Origin: Mesostigma viride
Lineage: Eukaryota > Streptophyta > Mesostigmatophyceae > Mesostigmatales > Mesostigmataceae
Assembly: GCA_009746045.1 (NCBI GenBank)
Contig: RPFO01000015.1
Span: 2,140,998-2,204,997 of the forward strand
DNA: 64,000 nucleotides
Direction of reading: 5' to 3'
Below, in pieces: positions 11,701-21,879 of the stretch. Below the pieces are notes generated by a model that saw nothing but the letters and a program-made list of their open reading frames with translations, did not search any database and was not told the origin of the DNA. Each line of letters begins with the position of its first letter. The first letter of the stretch is position 1. The position numbers and the translations under genes were made by a program.

Positions 11701-12777
11701 CAGTCATTCCCGCGTTAAGTTGCGTTTCTTAAGGTTGCGTTCCCGCGTTAAGTTGCGGCGCCAAAGTTTGGGGGGCGACCGCAACTTAAGCATGGAGGCC
11801 ATCGCAACTTAACGCGGTAATGACTCAATTTGTAGGTGTCAGGCCATTTTTGGCCGCGCAGGAGGCCATTTTTTGCCAAGTCCGGACCCGCTACGTGATT
11901 TTAGGGGGCAAAATACGCAAGCCCCACTGGCGCGCAAATTTCCCCGCCTGCTGGCTTAGGTGAAAAGCGCGAATGCAACCTTACAAATCCAGTTTTGCAG
12001 CCTGCGGGCTGCGGTACATAAGAATCCACGACCATGCATGGTCATCTGTAATTGAGACATCTCAGTTGCCAGAAATTACCACCATTAAAAATTAAATTAA
12101 ATTAAATTAAATTAAATTAAATTGAATTATAACATGTCTCCGTTGGGAGATCATGTAGCACATATTCCAGGCATTTCTAGATCACTAGATATAGCTTAGA
12201 GTTACTAAGGTTAGTTCGATTACGCGGCTTCCTCCACACCACCCATCCGACCTGGAAAACATCATAGTCATGCCGAATGCACCGCAGAAGGGCAAAGACA
12301 AGGTTGTTGAGGCCACAGGCAGGCTCGCTGCCTGTGGCCTCCATCATGCGGCTGTTATTATTGTTTACATGCGGCAGGCCATTGACAGTAAATGAAGCTT
12401 CCCTCACGACTGTTCCCATGTTTTGTCACAGTCAAACGTGAAGCCGGCTGGCAATTAAGTAACCCACCAAAAAAAGAGCCGAAGTCGGAGGGTTAAACAC
12501 ACATTTGTGTTATAAAACGCAGGCACTGCGTGGCTGCCCACGGCGTGTTTTGCAGACCGCCTTTCAGTTTGTCCACAATATCTGGCCTGGAAAATGGACT
12601 TAGGCCGGCTTTGACGCTGCAGCTGGATCGGGCTTGACGAGAGCTGTCGAATGCCGTATAGAAGTCTGTCAGAGGAGGAGGTGGTGGGCTGCTAGCCTAA
12701 TTCTACCGTTAAGTTGCGTTCCCGCGTTAAGTTGCGGCGCCAAGTTTTAGGGGGCGATCGCAACTTAGGAATGACTG
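11701..12777. mobile_element. Candidate Tc1/mariner-type non-autonomous element (TA target site)
   Basis: The left end reads CAGTCATTCCCGCGTTAAGT directly after a TA (11699-11700). The right end is its imperfect reverse complement (CGCAACTTAGGAATGACTG) directly before a TA (12778-12779). The right 200 bases closely match the MITE in NOT1 intron 19 (62812-63138). A second, degenerate inverted end lies at about 11806-11825, so 11701-11825 could instead be a short separate copy. There is no transposase-like frame; the largest ORF (12419-12177, minus, 80 codons) is unrecognised. Between the ends lie an (ATTAA)n stretch (about 12088-12125) and a perfect hairpin at 12309-12341. Confidence 0.6.
12309..12341. 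repeat. Perfect 14-bp inverted repeat with 5-base loop
   Basis: GAGGCCACAGGCAG (12309-12322) and CTGCCTGTGGCCTC (12328-12341) are exact reverse complements around the loop GCTCG. The hairpin lies inside the candidate TA-flanked element. Confidence 0.85.
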
Positions 12778-13300
12778 TAGGTAGGGTGCCGGGCCGATAT
12801 GGGTTTTTTACAACAAAAGACTTGGATTTTCTGCTAGCTCCCTGTATGGTCGGAATTTTGAAACGGTTTGCCGACAAACTGATACAGTAGCACTTGGCGA
12901 GCTGAACCCAAATCTGCAGTCAAAATTTTGGAAGGTACCATAGAGGGGGGGGGGTTGCCCGCAAGATGGTGCTGCCCCTAGCCACGGAAGTATGCTGCCG
13001 TCTGCCACCACTACAAGGCTTCGGCTATCCAGCGCCGTGCCGTGCCAGTATCGCGTCGCGCCGGCCAACGACCCATTTCAGAAAACCGGGATTTTCCCAT
13101 ACACCAAAATGCTCAGACGGTAGAGCTCGCTGAGACGATCATTTTTTGCTCCCTAGGTCGACCCCTAGAACCCTTTGGACCTCGGAGTTTTGCAAGGTAT
13201 AGCGCCTACGTGCTAGGTAGGTTGGGTCCAAGGGCCAACTTTTGGAAAATTTCATATATGTTGACAATATATGTTCATCAACATATATACTAAAATTTGT
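12778..13300. other. Non-coding spacer
   Basis: No gene recognised. A short inverted repeat (ATATATGTTGA ... TCAACATATAT, about 13252-13287) lies just before the direct duplication that begins at 13301. Confidence 0.4.
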
Positions 13301-14009
13301 AAAACGCACCCTTGGCACAATTTTAGCTAACACTCTTTCGAACGGCTTTCGGCTCCAGCCACTCAGCGGCGCGACTTACAGTCCGCTTGACGAATCAGCT
13401 GCGCGAAATTTCGTTGCGACCAATCACGAAAAGGTCAAACCACGGCATCCATATTATGAGGGTTTTTGTGCGTTACATCCACATGTGCCATTTGGCAGAG
13501 GTCCGTATGCCCAGATTGCGCCAGGAGCCAAACTCTGCGATGTCCTGTGTTTGCAAGCTCCAGATATAACCGTCGCAAACTTTTGGGCTGTTGGACCAAA
13601 TTTTCTGTTGGCGATATCCCGTTACAAACGCGCAGGAAGCTCACACGTGGATTTTCCTCTGCTCCACCGCCTGTAAGCGATTTTCCCCTGCTCTCTGCGG
13701 GGTTGGCGAGGTCACTCATCCCCGCGCGCATCGCGCTCCCGTGCTTGAACTCCGCAAGTAGTTCGCGAGCTCCGTCCACTGCGCGGTTGCGCAATTTGTC
13801 CCTTTGTAGCAATGTACATATTGTGAAACTTCTGGGGAAGCTGGTTGGGTAGACTTCAGGCGCCAAGGCACACTTCAACGTACATCTGCTCGTGAGATAT
13901 AACCGGGGTCGAGCTCGTGAGATACCTAGGCCATGCCTCTTTGTTCGGGTTTTTTTATCACCCTTTTGCCAATCTCCATGAATCTCGTGGTCGAAACACT
14001 AAAGCTAGC
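13301..14009. repeat. Direct duplication, copy 1
   Basis: It begins AAAACGCACCCTTGGCACAA and ends AAAGCTAGC, and matches 14179-14904 with scattered substitutions and a few small indels. It has no TG...CA ends, so it is not an obvious LTR. The short ORFs in it are not supported by motif or by reading-frame conservation between copies. Confidence 0.75.
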
Positions 14010-14178
14010 GCGCGCTCCTTGGCGGGGCTAGCGCCACTTGGCACCACTCGACGGAGGTACGTGGTGACTCACATCTCCCTAGCCGGGGCTCCCTGGCCGG
14101 GGACCGGCCACAAAAAGTACAAGCTCTAATTAATGTCGCGGGCGAAGCCCGCAAAACTTGTATATGTTTACAATTCTT

Positions 14179-14904
14179 AAAACGCAGCCTTGGCACAATT
14201 TTAGCTAACACTCTTTCGAACGGCTTTCGGCTCCAGCCACTCAGCAGAGCGCCGGACTTACTGTCCGCTTGACGAATCAGCTGCGCGAAATTGCGTTGCG
14301 ACCAATCACGAAAAGGTCAAACCATGACGGCGTCCATATTATGAGGGTTTTTGTGCGTTACATCCAGATGAGCCATTTGGCAGAGGTCCGTATGCCCAGA
14401 TTGCAGCAGGAGCCAAACTCTGCGATTTCCTGTGTTCGCGAGCTCCAGATATAACCGTCGCAAACTTTTGGGCTGTTGGACCAAACTTTATACTGAGGAA
14501 CCAGTTACAAACGCGTAGGAAGCTCACACGTGGATTTTCCTCTGCTCCACTGCCTGTAAGCGATTTTCCCCTGCTGTCTGCGGGGTTGGCGGGGTCACTC
14601 ATCCCCGCGCGCATCGCGCTCCCGTGCAGGGGTAGCAGTCAATCTGGGGCTTGAACTCCGCAAGTAGTTCGCGAGCTCCGTCCACTGCGCGGTCGCGCGA
14701 TTTGTCCCTTTGTAGCAATGTACATATTGTGAAACTTTTGGAGAATTTGGTTGCGTAGACTTCAGGAGCCAAGGCACACTTCAATGTAAATCTGCTCGTG
14801 AGATACCGGGGTCGAGCCTACCTAGGCCATGCCTCTCTTTCGGGTTTTTTAATCACCCTTTTGCCAATCTCCATGAATCTCGTGGCCGAAGACCTAAAGC
14901 TAGC
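14179..14904. repeat. Direct duplication, copy 2
   Basis: Second copy of 13301-14009, separated from it by about 170 bases. It ends at AAAGCTAGC exactly where the minus-strand LTR begins (14905). Copy 1 continues instead into GCGCGCTCC, so the LTR element sits at or within this repeat. Confidence 0.75.
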
Positions 14905-15453
14905 TGTTACGACTCAGCCCTCTATCTCCGCCTCTACCTAATCCACGTTTAATACTACCTAAATTAGTGAGGCCACCTCTTAGAGTTAATCCCTGTGCGA
15001 AAGACGAACGTGACGAGCTGGATCTCAATGCATTAACATAAGTACGACTATAATATGCCATAGGCCATTCAACCGAAACCCGTTTATTCCAGGATAGAGG
15101 AAGGAAACATTACTACACTGCCATGACCCTAGCTATATGTGTCAATTCATTAACACACGCCGAGTGCCAACACGAGGGGTAGAACGTGCATAAATGATCA
15201 CCAACGGTCTAGCATGCTCGGGCCGACATGGCCCTCGCCTACAAATGCACAGAAGCACGCTGGTCCACTACATTCTACCCGAAGGATAAGGACCACTACT
15301 AAAGTACGCGGCGCGACGCCAAATGCATCCAATGCACCACGGTACCGGGACAACAGTGTCCACCGGTACGAGCTACACGTAAACCTAGGAACGACTGAGG
15401 CAAAGGACCTAATTTACGTCCGTAACTGTGACAGATTGTTACGCGACGTAACA
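14905..15453 (-). repeat. 3' long terminal repeat of an LTR retrotransposon
   Basis: 549 bases, minus strand, with ends TGTTACG ... CGTAACA. It matches the plus-strand LTR at 27449-28003 along its whole length. On the minus strand it is directly preceded by a purine-rich run (GTGGGGGGGAGG), so it is the 3' LTR. In its last 157 bases (15061-14905) it carries the same ATG-initiated reading frame as the other LTR. Confidence 0.75.
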
Positions 15454-15468
15454 CCTCCCCCCCACAAA
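15454..15468 (-). promoter_or_regulatory. Polypurine tract of the LTR element
   Basis: The minus strand reads GTGGGGGGGAGG immediately upstream of the LTR's first TG. This is where the plus-strand priming polypurine tract of an LTR retroelement should be. Confidence 0.65.
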
Positions 15469-16400
15469 GGTAGGGAGCCCTCTCCCTACGCACAGGGAGG
15501 AAACCAAAGGAGTAGGAATAACCTAACGCACCCAACACAAGTCCAGCACAATCGACAGCTAGACCATCCAAGGCACAAAGCACAAACATGTTAACTCGGT
15601 TCCACCCCGAGTGGTGTAGGGTTCGCCAGCACCAAGCCTGGTGTGAGGTTCCCCTAACTGCCTGGCACTGAGGCCTTGCCGGGAGGGACGGCACTGGGCA
15701 GGACACACAGAGTAAACAATGTTAACGCCAAGGGCCAAGAACGACCAACCAACTGGCCAGGCCATGAGGGCGACTCTATATACCGGAGGGACAACACCCT
15801 CAGGTCGGGCCTAAGGCCCACTATTATCTAGTTGCCATCAGTCTGGAAGGTACCGCGCGAGGCCATCAGAACATCCAAATATGCATGGTAGTGAGCCACA
15901 TCATCAGCATTGTCATGCCTGTCTACCGTGAGGAACACATCGGCCCAAACGCCGTCAGTCAGGAAAGAGGCCCAGGAAGGCCCAGTAGTACCGGTGCTGG
16001 GTGAGGACCACTCTGGCCCCTAGCCCAGTCCAGAAAACCGCAGGCGAAAAGCCGAAGGAAAGGCTCAACAGCCACCAAGCAGAGGGCCCGAAGGAGCAGG
16101 CGGTGATACCGAATCCGGTTACGCAGACCGGCCGTAGGAAAGAACAGGTCCAACAGCAGCTCAACGTTGGCCGGCCACAAACGGATGTGACGGATCTCGC
16201 GAGCCCGCCACCGGCGTGCACACTGACGCGACCCAAAGGTCTCCAAGTACTCACTAGCCCTCGGAGGAGGGTGGCCGCGGGCGTCCAAACCCTGCCCAGG
16301 AAGGGGCACTGGACGGCGGGCATCCCACTCTAGGGCGGGCTGTAGGTGCACCGCAGCATATGTCGCACCGGGCGCGACAGGATACTCTACCGTGAGGGCA
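15469..16400 (-). mobile_element. Internal 3' region of the LTR element, unrecognised ORFs
   Basis: Sequence upstream (minus strand) of the polypurine tract. A frame of 130 codons (16351-15959) encodes an Arg/Leu-rich stretch. It gives way at its stop to another frame encoding DGVWADVFLTVDRHDN and HYHAYLDVLM before stopping near 15830. I recognise neither piece. They may be one frameshifted ORF lying 3' of pol. No RT, integrase or RNase H motif is visible. The element appears cut at about 16400, where an unrelated repeat starts. Confidence 0.4.
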
Positions 16401-16452
16401 GTTAGATGAGATGCTTAGGCTGACACACGGATTTCCGACCTGCGCGCCGCGT

Positions 16453-17055
16453 ATTATGACACTTGAGCTCCCAAGAAAACCAGCATTTGATTGAAAACAA
16501 TGAGTAGAGCCCCTGCCAAAGGCAGGTTTAAGTAGTCATCTCGTCTCCCTCGCATGCAGGAGCAAGAGCCCCCCAAGGGTGGGATGGGTGGGAAGAAACA
16601 ATTACGGGTCACAACCCGCCGACCATGCTTATCAAGCCTACCGTCAAAATGGAAAACGGCAAAACCAGAAATATCCTAACGCTGACAATTTAATAATTCA
16701 GCCAGCCAGCTCATCTGTCACACGTCTGAGCTGTCAGGCCATGTGTACTCTTCGAATGCAACCCTGAACACACTACCCAACCAAGCAGCACACCAATCAA
16801 TTGGTGAGTGCTGGTTACATCAGATTTTATTACAGCTTTTTGACGCAACTTCCGTCAGCATTCAACACATGGCCGGCCGTTCAAACAAACGGCGCCTGAC
16901 TTACAAAAGGCAAAGCTAGTTGCCAGTAGGATTCCCCGGTAAACAACAAGCCGTCCCCATTCGTCTAACAAGCCTTTCTGCATGTACAGCCACAAGGTTG
17001 TGGCGGCCCTTTCTTTCCCGCATGCTGTTTAATAAACTATTTTCAGAGAAATCCG
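16453..17055. repeat. Head-to-tail repeat, short (internally deleted) unit
   Basis: It starts ATTATGACACTTGAGCTCCC and ends GAGAAATCCG. Its first about 122 bases recur at 17056-17178 and its last about 460 bases recur at 18135-18597. It looks like a copy of the longer unit 17056-18597 with the central kilobase removed. Coding capacity is absent. Confidence 0.7.
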
Positions 17056-18597
17056 ATTATGACACTTGAGCTCCCAAGAAAACCAGCATTTGATTGAAAA
17101 CAATGAGTAGAGCCCCTGCCAAAGGCAGGTTTAAGTAGTCATCTCGTCTCCCTCGCATGCAGGAGCAAGAGCCCCCCGATCCACCCCAGTCCCTGGCGCC
17201 ATTACCCTCCTCCCCCGCACTGTCGCCGCTCAGGAAACAAAACTTGATAGGATCACTGTTGCCCCAATAACAGTGAACAAAGAAAAGGAGAAGACCCCCC
17301 CCCTCTTCCGAGCAGCCTCGAGGGTAGCCGCTTCCATAAAAGACCACAAAGTGGGGCGTGTCGCAACATCTCCTTCATGGCGACTCAGCCCGCACAAGGC
17401 TATAATAACCCCCTAAGGGGCCCGACAATAAAAGGTTAGCGAATCCGCGGAGCCGCCTCAGCAAAATATTATTCCGGATAAAAACCCAGAAAATTCGCAT
17501 TCCGACGCCACCAGGGTTTGAACCGCTACCTGCCGGGTGCTGAGCAGGGAGAGACGACAAGGCCAGACACTGCCACTGTCAGCCGAGACGCCTTTCCGAT
17601 ACTCGGTTCCTTTTGTGGGAATTTTGCAAATATATTTTCTTCCGGAACGCAAGAAATTAGCCGGCCGCGCGTCACCCTTATATCCCTCGCTGGCCCATAA
17701 CAAAAAAGGGCCGCGCACCAAGCCGAAGGCAGCGCCATGCAGCGCCCTAGGCGGTGGGCCGCTGACTGACTACCAGCGCAGTCTCATGGAATCCAAATTA
17801 ATCTATTGACCTTCGCACAGTTTCCGCATCAGCTGCGGACTTCTTAGTCGACATGATTGGCTCCGCTGCTGGAATATTTACCAGCAGCCGGGGCGGGGCG
17901 CCCAGCCCACTTTCTATGACCACCGAGACGCTGCCCAGCAAGGTGCCAACCAGAACCACTTGGCACATTGGTAACGCGAAATTTCCGTTCCGTTCAAACC
18001 GCCCCTACCTGCCGTGAAGTCGCAAAGCCCGCGACTTCATAGCAGGCAAGGACGGGGTCTTTGCCTAATTTTCTTTAGCCCCGCCACCATAGCAGCGAGG
18101 CCGCGCATACTGCTTCAGTGAGCACATTCAAAGAAACAATTACGGGTCACAACCCGCCGACCATGCTTATCAAGCCTACCGTCAAAATGGAAAACGGCAA
18201 AACCAGAAATATCCTAACGCTGACAATTTAATAATTCAGCCAGCCAGCTCATCTGTCACACGTCTGAGCTGTCAGGCCATGTGTACTCTTCGAATGCAAC
18301 CCTGAACACACTACCCAACCAAGCAGCACACCAATCAATTGGTGAGTGCTGGTTACATCAGATTTTATTACAGCTTTTTGACGCAACTTCCGTCAGCATT
18401 CAACACATGGCCGGCCGTTCAAACAAACGGCGCCTGACTTACAAAAGGCAAAGCTAGTTGCCAGTAGGATTCCCCGGTAAACAACAAGCCGTCCCCATTC
18501 GTCTAACAAGCCTTTCTGCATGTACAGCCACAAGGTTGTGGCGGCCCTTTCTTTCCCGCATGCTGTTTAATAAACTATTTTCAGAGAAATCCGATTG
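17056..18597. repeat. Head-to-tail repeat, long unit
   Basis: Directly follows the short unit with the same start and end sequences. The central segment (17179-18130) holds an imperfect hairpin around 18002-18057 (TGAAGTCGC / GCGACTTCA). No RT or transposase motif is seen. It could be a non-autonomous element or a large tandem repeat. Confidence 0.65.
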
Positions 18598-18615
18598 CCT
18601 ACGGCGGCTGAGCGG

Positions 18616-18659
18616 GACACCTCAGTACTGTACGGCAGGTCGTACGGTCCTGAGGTGTC
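18616..18659. repeat. 19-bp stem hairpin
   Basis: GACACCTCAGTACTGTACG pairs with CGTACGGTCCTGAGGTGTC (two mismatches) around the six-base loop GCAGGT. It lies just outside the end of the head-to-tail repeat unit. Confidence 0.75.
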
Positions 18660-18708
18660 ATGTGGACTGATGTGCAGTTAGTGCCAGACTGTGCCTACTA
18701 GACTCTAG

Positions 18709-18751
18709 CTCGACCCGCCAGATCCGGGTTATCCGGGTCTGACGGGCCGAG
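18709..18751. repeat. Second 19-bp stem hairpin
   Basis: CTCGACCCGCCAGATCCGG and CCGGGTCTGACGGGCCGAG form a stem with three mismatches around GTTAT, about 50 bases after the previous hairpin. Role unknown. Confidence 0.65.
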
Positions 18752-18825
18752 TGTAGTTGATGCTAGTGACGTGGTCGCATGGTGGCATTGCAGTGTATAC
18801 AGTTGTCCACTGGTAGACGCTGCAG

Positions 18826-21008
18826 TCAGCGCTGCCATATAGGCATGTAGGCGTAGCACTGGGGAGTGCCACAGCACCGAGTTGCACACGCAGACATGTC
18901 ACGGACGCGAGCTATGTCATCCGGGCGCCCATTATGCACAAGACCAGTGACGTGCGCAAGGAATTTGTTTTCTACGCATTTTCGACAAAGGCTAGTGACC
19001 GGGGGGGGGACACTAGCACAGCCACCGCCCATGCCCATGCCCATGCCACCGCCCATGCCCATGCCCATGCCACCGCCCATGCCCATGCTAGTGCCGCCCA
19101 TGGAAGCGCCGCCCATACCACCGTCCATGCCCATGCCAACGCCGCCCGTGCCAGCGCCACCCATGGCAGCGCCGCCCATGCCAGCGCCACCCATGCCACT
19201 GCATGATGCCAGCGCCGCCCATGCCAGCACCACCCATGCCAGCGCCACCCATGCCAGCGCCGCCCATGCCAGCGCCACCCATGCCAGCGCCACCCATGCC
19301 AGCGCCACCCATGCCACTGCATGATGCCAGCGCCGCCCATGCCAGCACCACCCATGCCAGCGCCACCCATGCCTGCGCCGCCCATGCCACCGCCCATGCC
19401 TGTGGTGCATCCCTTGCCAGTGCCGTCTGTGTCACTGCTGGTGCCCATCCCATCGGCAACCATGTCTGCCGTGCCCATGTCCTTGTCGTTCCTGTGCTCG
19501 ACCTTGGGGGCACTTGCACTCTTCAAGGCTAATGCCGCCACAACTTGCTGGGCGACTTGCTGGGCTTGGTCTTTAAAAGCTACAGATAGATTCTCAAGCG
19601 CGTCCAGAACCTTGCTGGTAACCATGTCCTCACATGGCCCGGCATGATTTCTCTGAACCGGGTGAACTTCCACTTTGGGTTTCTTTGGCGCGGGCTTGAC
19701 TTCTGGCACATCCTTTGGCACATTTGTGAGGTCTGCTAAGGCTGCCCTGGTTGATCTCTTGGAGGGAGTCTTCCCGCTAGACGTGGGCGAGGGCCCCGCC
19801 AGCTGTGCAGTCTTCCGGGTCGACGTGGGCGTGGGCGGTGCCATCTTTTCAGGCAACAAGCTCGCCGTGGGCGAGGCCTTCCCGAAACGCGCCGACCCGC
19901 GCCTGGGTTGCTTGTCCTCCTCCTCGTCGTAAGGAAATGGAAGAAAGTCGGATCCCACCCGGCAGTAGGTCGCTGGGTACGTGGCGAAGGCATCCACCTG
20001 CAGTGGTGCCAAAAGTGGCGTTGCCACCGCCATCGTGGCCTGCCAGGATGGCCCACGCAAGGTGTACGGGGAACCATTAGGCTCCATGAGTTGGTTGAAC
20101 GGTTTGCCGATTGGCAATTTGGAAAACACTACCTGAGCAGAGCCATCGATGATAGGCTTATCGCTCCTGCGGACTCTGATGTTCATGGCAAGGGCAAGAA
20201 CAGTTTTTGCCATAAAGGCGCCCTTGCTTGGAATCACCAAGATTGCCACGAAGGTTGCGTGGGGCTTGCTCGTTGAAAAGATGCAGCCCGGCTGCAAGGT
20301 CGGCGTTGACCCGGATGGAAGCGGCGGCTGGTTGATATTAGCCGAACGCCGTGCATTCCCCATCCCACTGCCGTGACTGCTGTGGCTACTATCCTTGCCT
20401 TCCGTGCCACCGTCGCCCCCGCTGTCCCCCCCGCCGCCCTCCCCGCCGTCGCCCCCCCCGCCATCGCCCCCGCCGTCGCCCCCGCCGTCGCCCCCGCCGT
20501 CGCCCCCCCCTCGCCCCCGCCGTCGCCCCGCCCTCCCCCCGCCGTCACCCCCGCCGTCGCCCGCCCGCCCGGCCCGGCCGTCCCCCCGCCGTCGCCGCGG
20601 CCCCCCCCCCGCTGTCGCCCCGCCGTCGCCGCGGCCCCCCCCCCGCTGTCGCCCCCGCCGTCGCCCCCGCCGTCGCCCCGCCCTCCCCCCGCCGTCACCC
20701 ACGCCGTCGCCCCCGCTGCCGCGCCCACCGCCGCCCCCACCATCGCCATCGCCGTCGCCCCCGCCGTCGGTGTCGCTATCGCCATCGCCATCGCCATCGC
20801 CATCGCCATCGCCATCGCCATCGCCATCGCCATCGCCATCGCCATCGCCGTCGCCGTCGCTATAACCATGGCGATGGCGATCAGCTGGCGCCCCCCCAGC
20901 GCCCTCCTGCGTAAACATGTCGCGAAGCAGCAGCAAAATATACCATCCATGAGGTGTTGTTAAACCACCAACCCTAATTTTGAGGGGGTTTATACAAACG
21001 CCGGACAA
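18826..21008 (-). CDS. Repeat-rich hypothetical protein, probably TE-derived and frameshifted
   Basis: The main frame (21008-18972, 678 codons) opens with a short hydrophobic segment. It passes through an Asp-Gly dipeptide run (encoded at about 20742-20865) and a Gly/Arg/Asp-rich low-complexity block. A normal-looking globular part follows (about 20350-19540: LQPGCIFSTSKPHATFVAIL ... FNQLMEPNGSPYTLRG), then a Lys/Pro/Ser-rich basic linker and a coiled-coil-like Gln/Ala stretch. The end is a Met-Gly-Gly-Ala tandem array. Within the array two 13-base insertions (at about 19203 and 19321) each shift the frame. The Met-Gly-Gly reading resumes in the frames of 19519-19088 and then 19410-18826, ending in a Cys-containing tail (SLCRKCVENK). 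I do not recognise the family. Proximity to the zinc-finger ORF suggests one gene or one element. Confidence 0.4.
20395..20865. repeat. GC-rich and GATGGC low-complexity arrays
   Basis: Two blocks: irregular CGCCGTCGCCCC-type repeats (about 20395-20740) and a regular six-base CATCGC array (about 20742-20865), encoding Asp-Gly on the minus strand. Both are open in several frames, producing spurious Pro/Arg-rich ORFs on the plus strand. Confidence 0.85.
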
Positions 21009-21750
21009 CCCATGACACCCTAACTCCTTTTAGTAATGCAACGACAAGAACTGTGCCTGGCAAGCCAAAAAAAAAGGCGGCGGGCGTAGCTTTGCCTTTG
21101 CCGTTTTCCAGCGCCCCCCGCGAGGGGAAATTTTTTTTTTTGGCTTGCCAGGCGCTGTAGCGTTTCTCATACAGATTTCTCAAAACAGGGCAGCAATAAG
21201 ATGATTTGCATCCCCAAGGAGGAAGGGAAGAACAAGAGCATGTCATACAGTATTCCGTCCGCTTACCGACCTGCTTTTTGCCCGTGGCATCCATCACGTG
21301 CTTGCCGGTTCTGCACGTCTTGCCTAACAAGTAGGCGTCTACATCGTCCAGGCCATCCCCTTCTAGTCTGGCCTGCTCGCCGGCTAGGAGGGCCATGTCC
21401 TCAGCTTCCTCTTTGTCATCGTCTTTATCCTCATCACAGGCGGCTTTAGTGGGGCCCGCCGGCTGTGGCTTGTCCTGTTTTTTAGTCTCGCCCCCCTGTT
21501 GGCATTTCGTGCAGATCCTCACTTGGCCATACCCCTCTTCTCCCTGGCCGATGCCACAAATCCCGTGCATCCACACACCGCATGTGCACTTATGGGCAGC
21601 TCCTGTCAACCGAGGACAACCCCCACATAATTGCAGGGGAATGTCCTCCATGGAAACTAGCGTCCGCGATGTCTGTCGTGTGTGCGTCCGCGATGTCTGT
21701 CGTGTGTGCGTCCGCGATGTCTGTCGTGTGTGCGCCTGTGCAGTGCCCAT
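20974..21750 (-). CDS. Hypothetical protein with PHD-like C4HC3 zinc finger
   Basis: A 258-codon frame. The N-terminus holds three copies of an eight-residue unit (TRQTSRTH), encoded by a 24-base tandem repeat at about 21661-21735. A Cys/His cluster follows (LCGGC ... HKCTCGVWMHGIC ... ICTKC), with the C4-H-C3 order and spacing of PHD-type fingers. An acidic-charged stretch (CDEDKDDDKEEAED) comes next, then a second Cys-rich group (TEYCMTC ... GCKSSYCC). The end is disrupted by a small inverted-repeat insertion (21055-21153), so the last about 60 codons are doubtful; they overlap the start of the next minus-strand ORF by 35 bases. Such fingers are common in TE-encoded and chromatin proteins. 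Function not assigned. Confidence 0.45.
   Translation of the reverse strand: MGTAQAHTRQTSRTHTRQTSRTHTRQTSRTLVSMEDIPLQLCGGCPRLTGAAHKCTCGVWMHGICGIGQGEEGYGQVRICTKCQQGGETKKQDKPQPAGPTKAACDEDKDDDKEEAEDMALLAGEQARLEGDGLDDVDAYLLGKTCRTGKHVMDATGKKQVGKRTEYCMTCSCSSLPPWGCKSSYCCPVLRNLYEKRYSAWQAKKKNFPSRGALENGKGKATPAAFFFGLPGTVLVVALLKGVRVSWVVRRLYKPPQN
21055..21153. mobile_element. About 99-bp inverted-repeat insertion (tiny MITE-like)
   Basis: GCCTGGCAAGCCAAAAAAAA at the left and its reverse complement TTTTTTTTGGCTTGCCAGGC at the right enclose about 55 GC-rich bases. It sits inside the zinc-finger ORF. I see no clear target duplication. Confidence 0.6.
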
Positions 21751-21879
21751 TGCTGTCTATAGCCGTGTCGAAATTTAAATGACGCGCGCGTCTCTGGCTG
21801 TGTGCGCCTGGTAGCCGGGAGGGCTGGCAGACACGGTGCAGTGGCGCCGCGCTGCGTACTTTATGGCTTGGGCCAACGC

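Noticed and set aside
13242-14784. ORFs inside the 0.7-kb direct duplication
   Set aside because: Reading frames are not consistently preserved between the two copies.
14905-15453. Solo LTR
   Set aside because: A polypurine tract and internal sequence adjoin its 5' side and no five-base target duplication matches across it (CTAGC versus CCTCC), so it is the 3' LTR of a longer, cut element.
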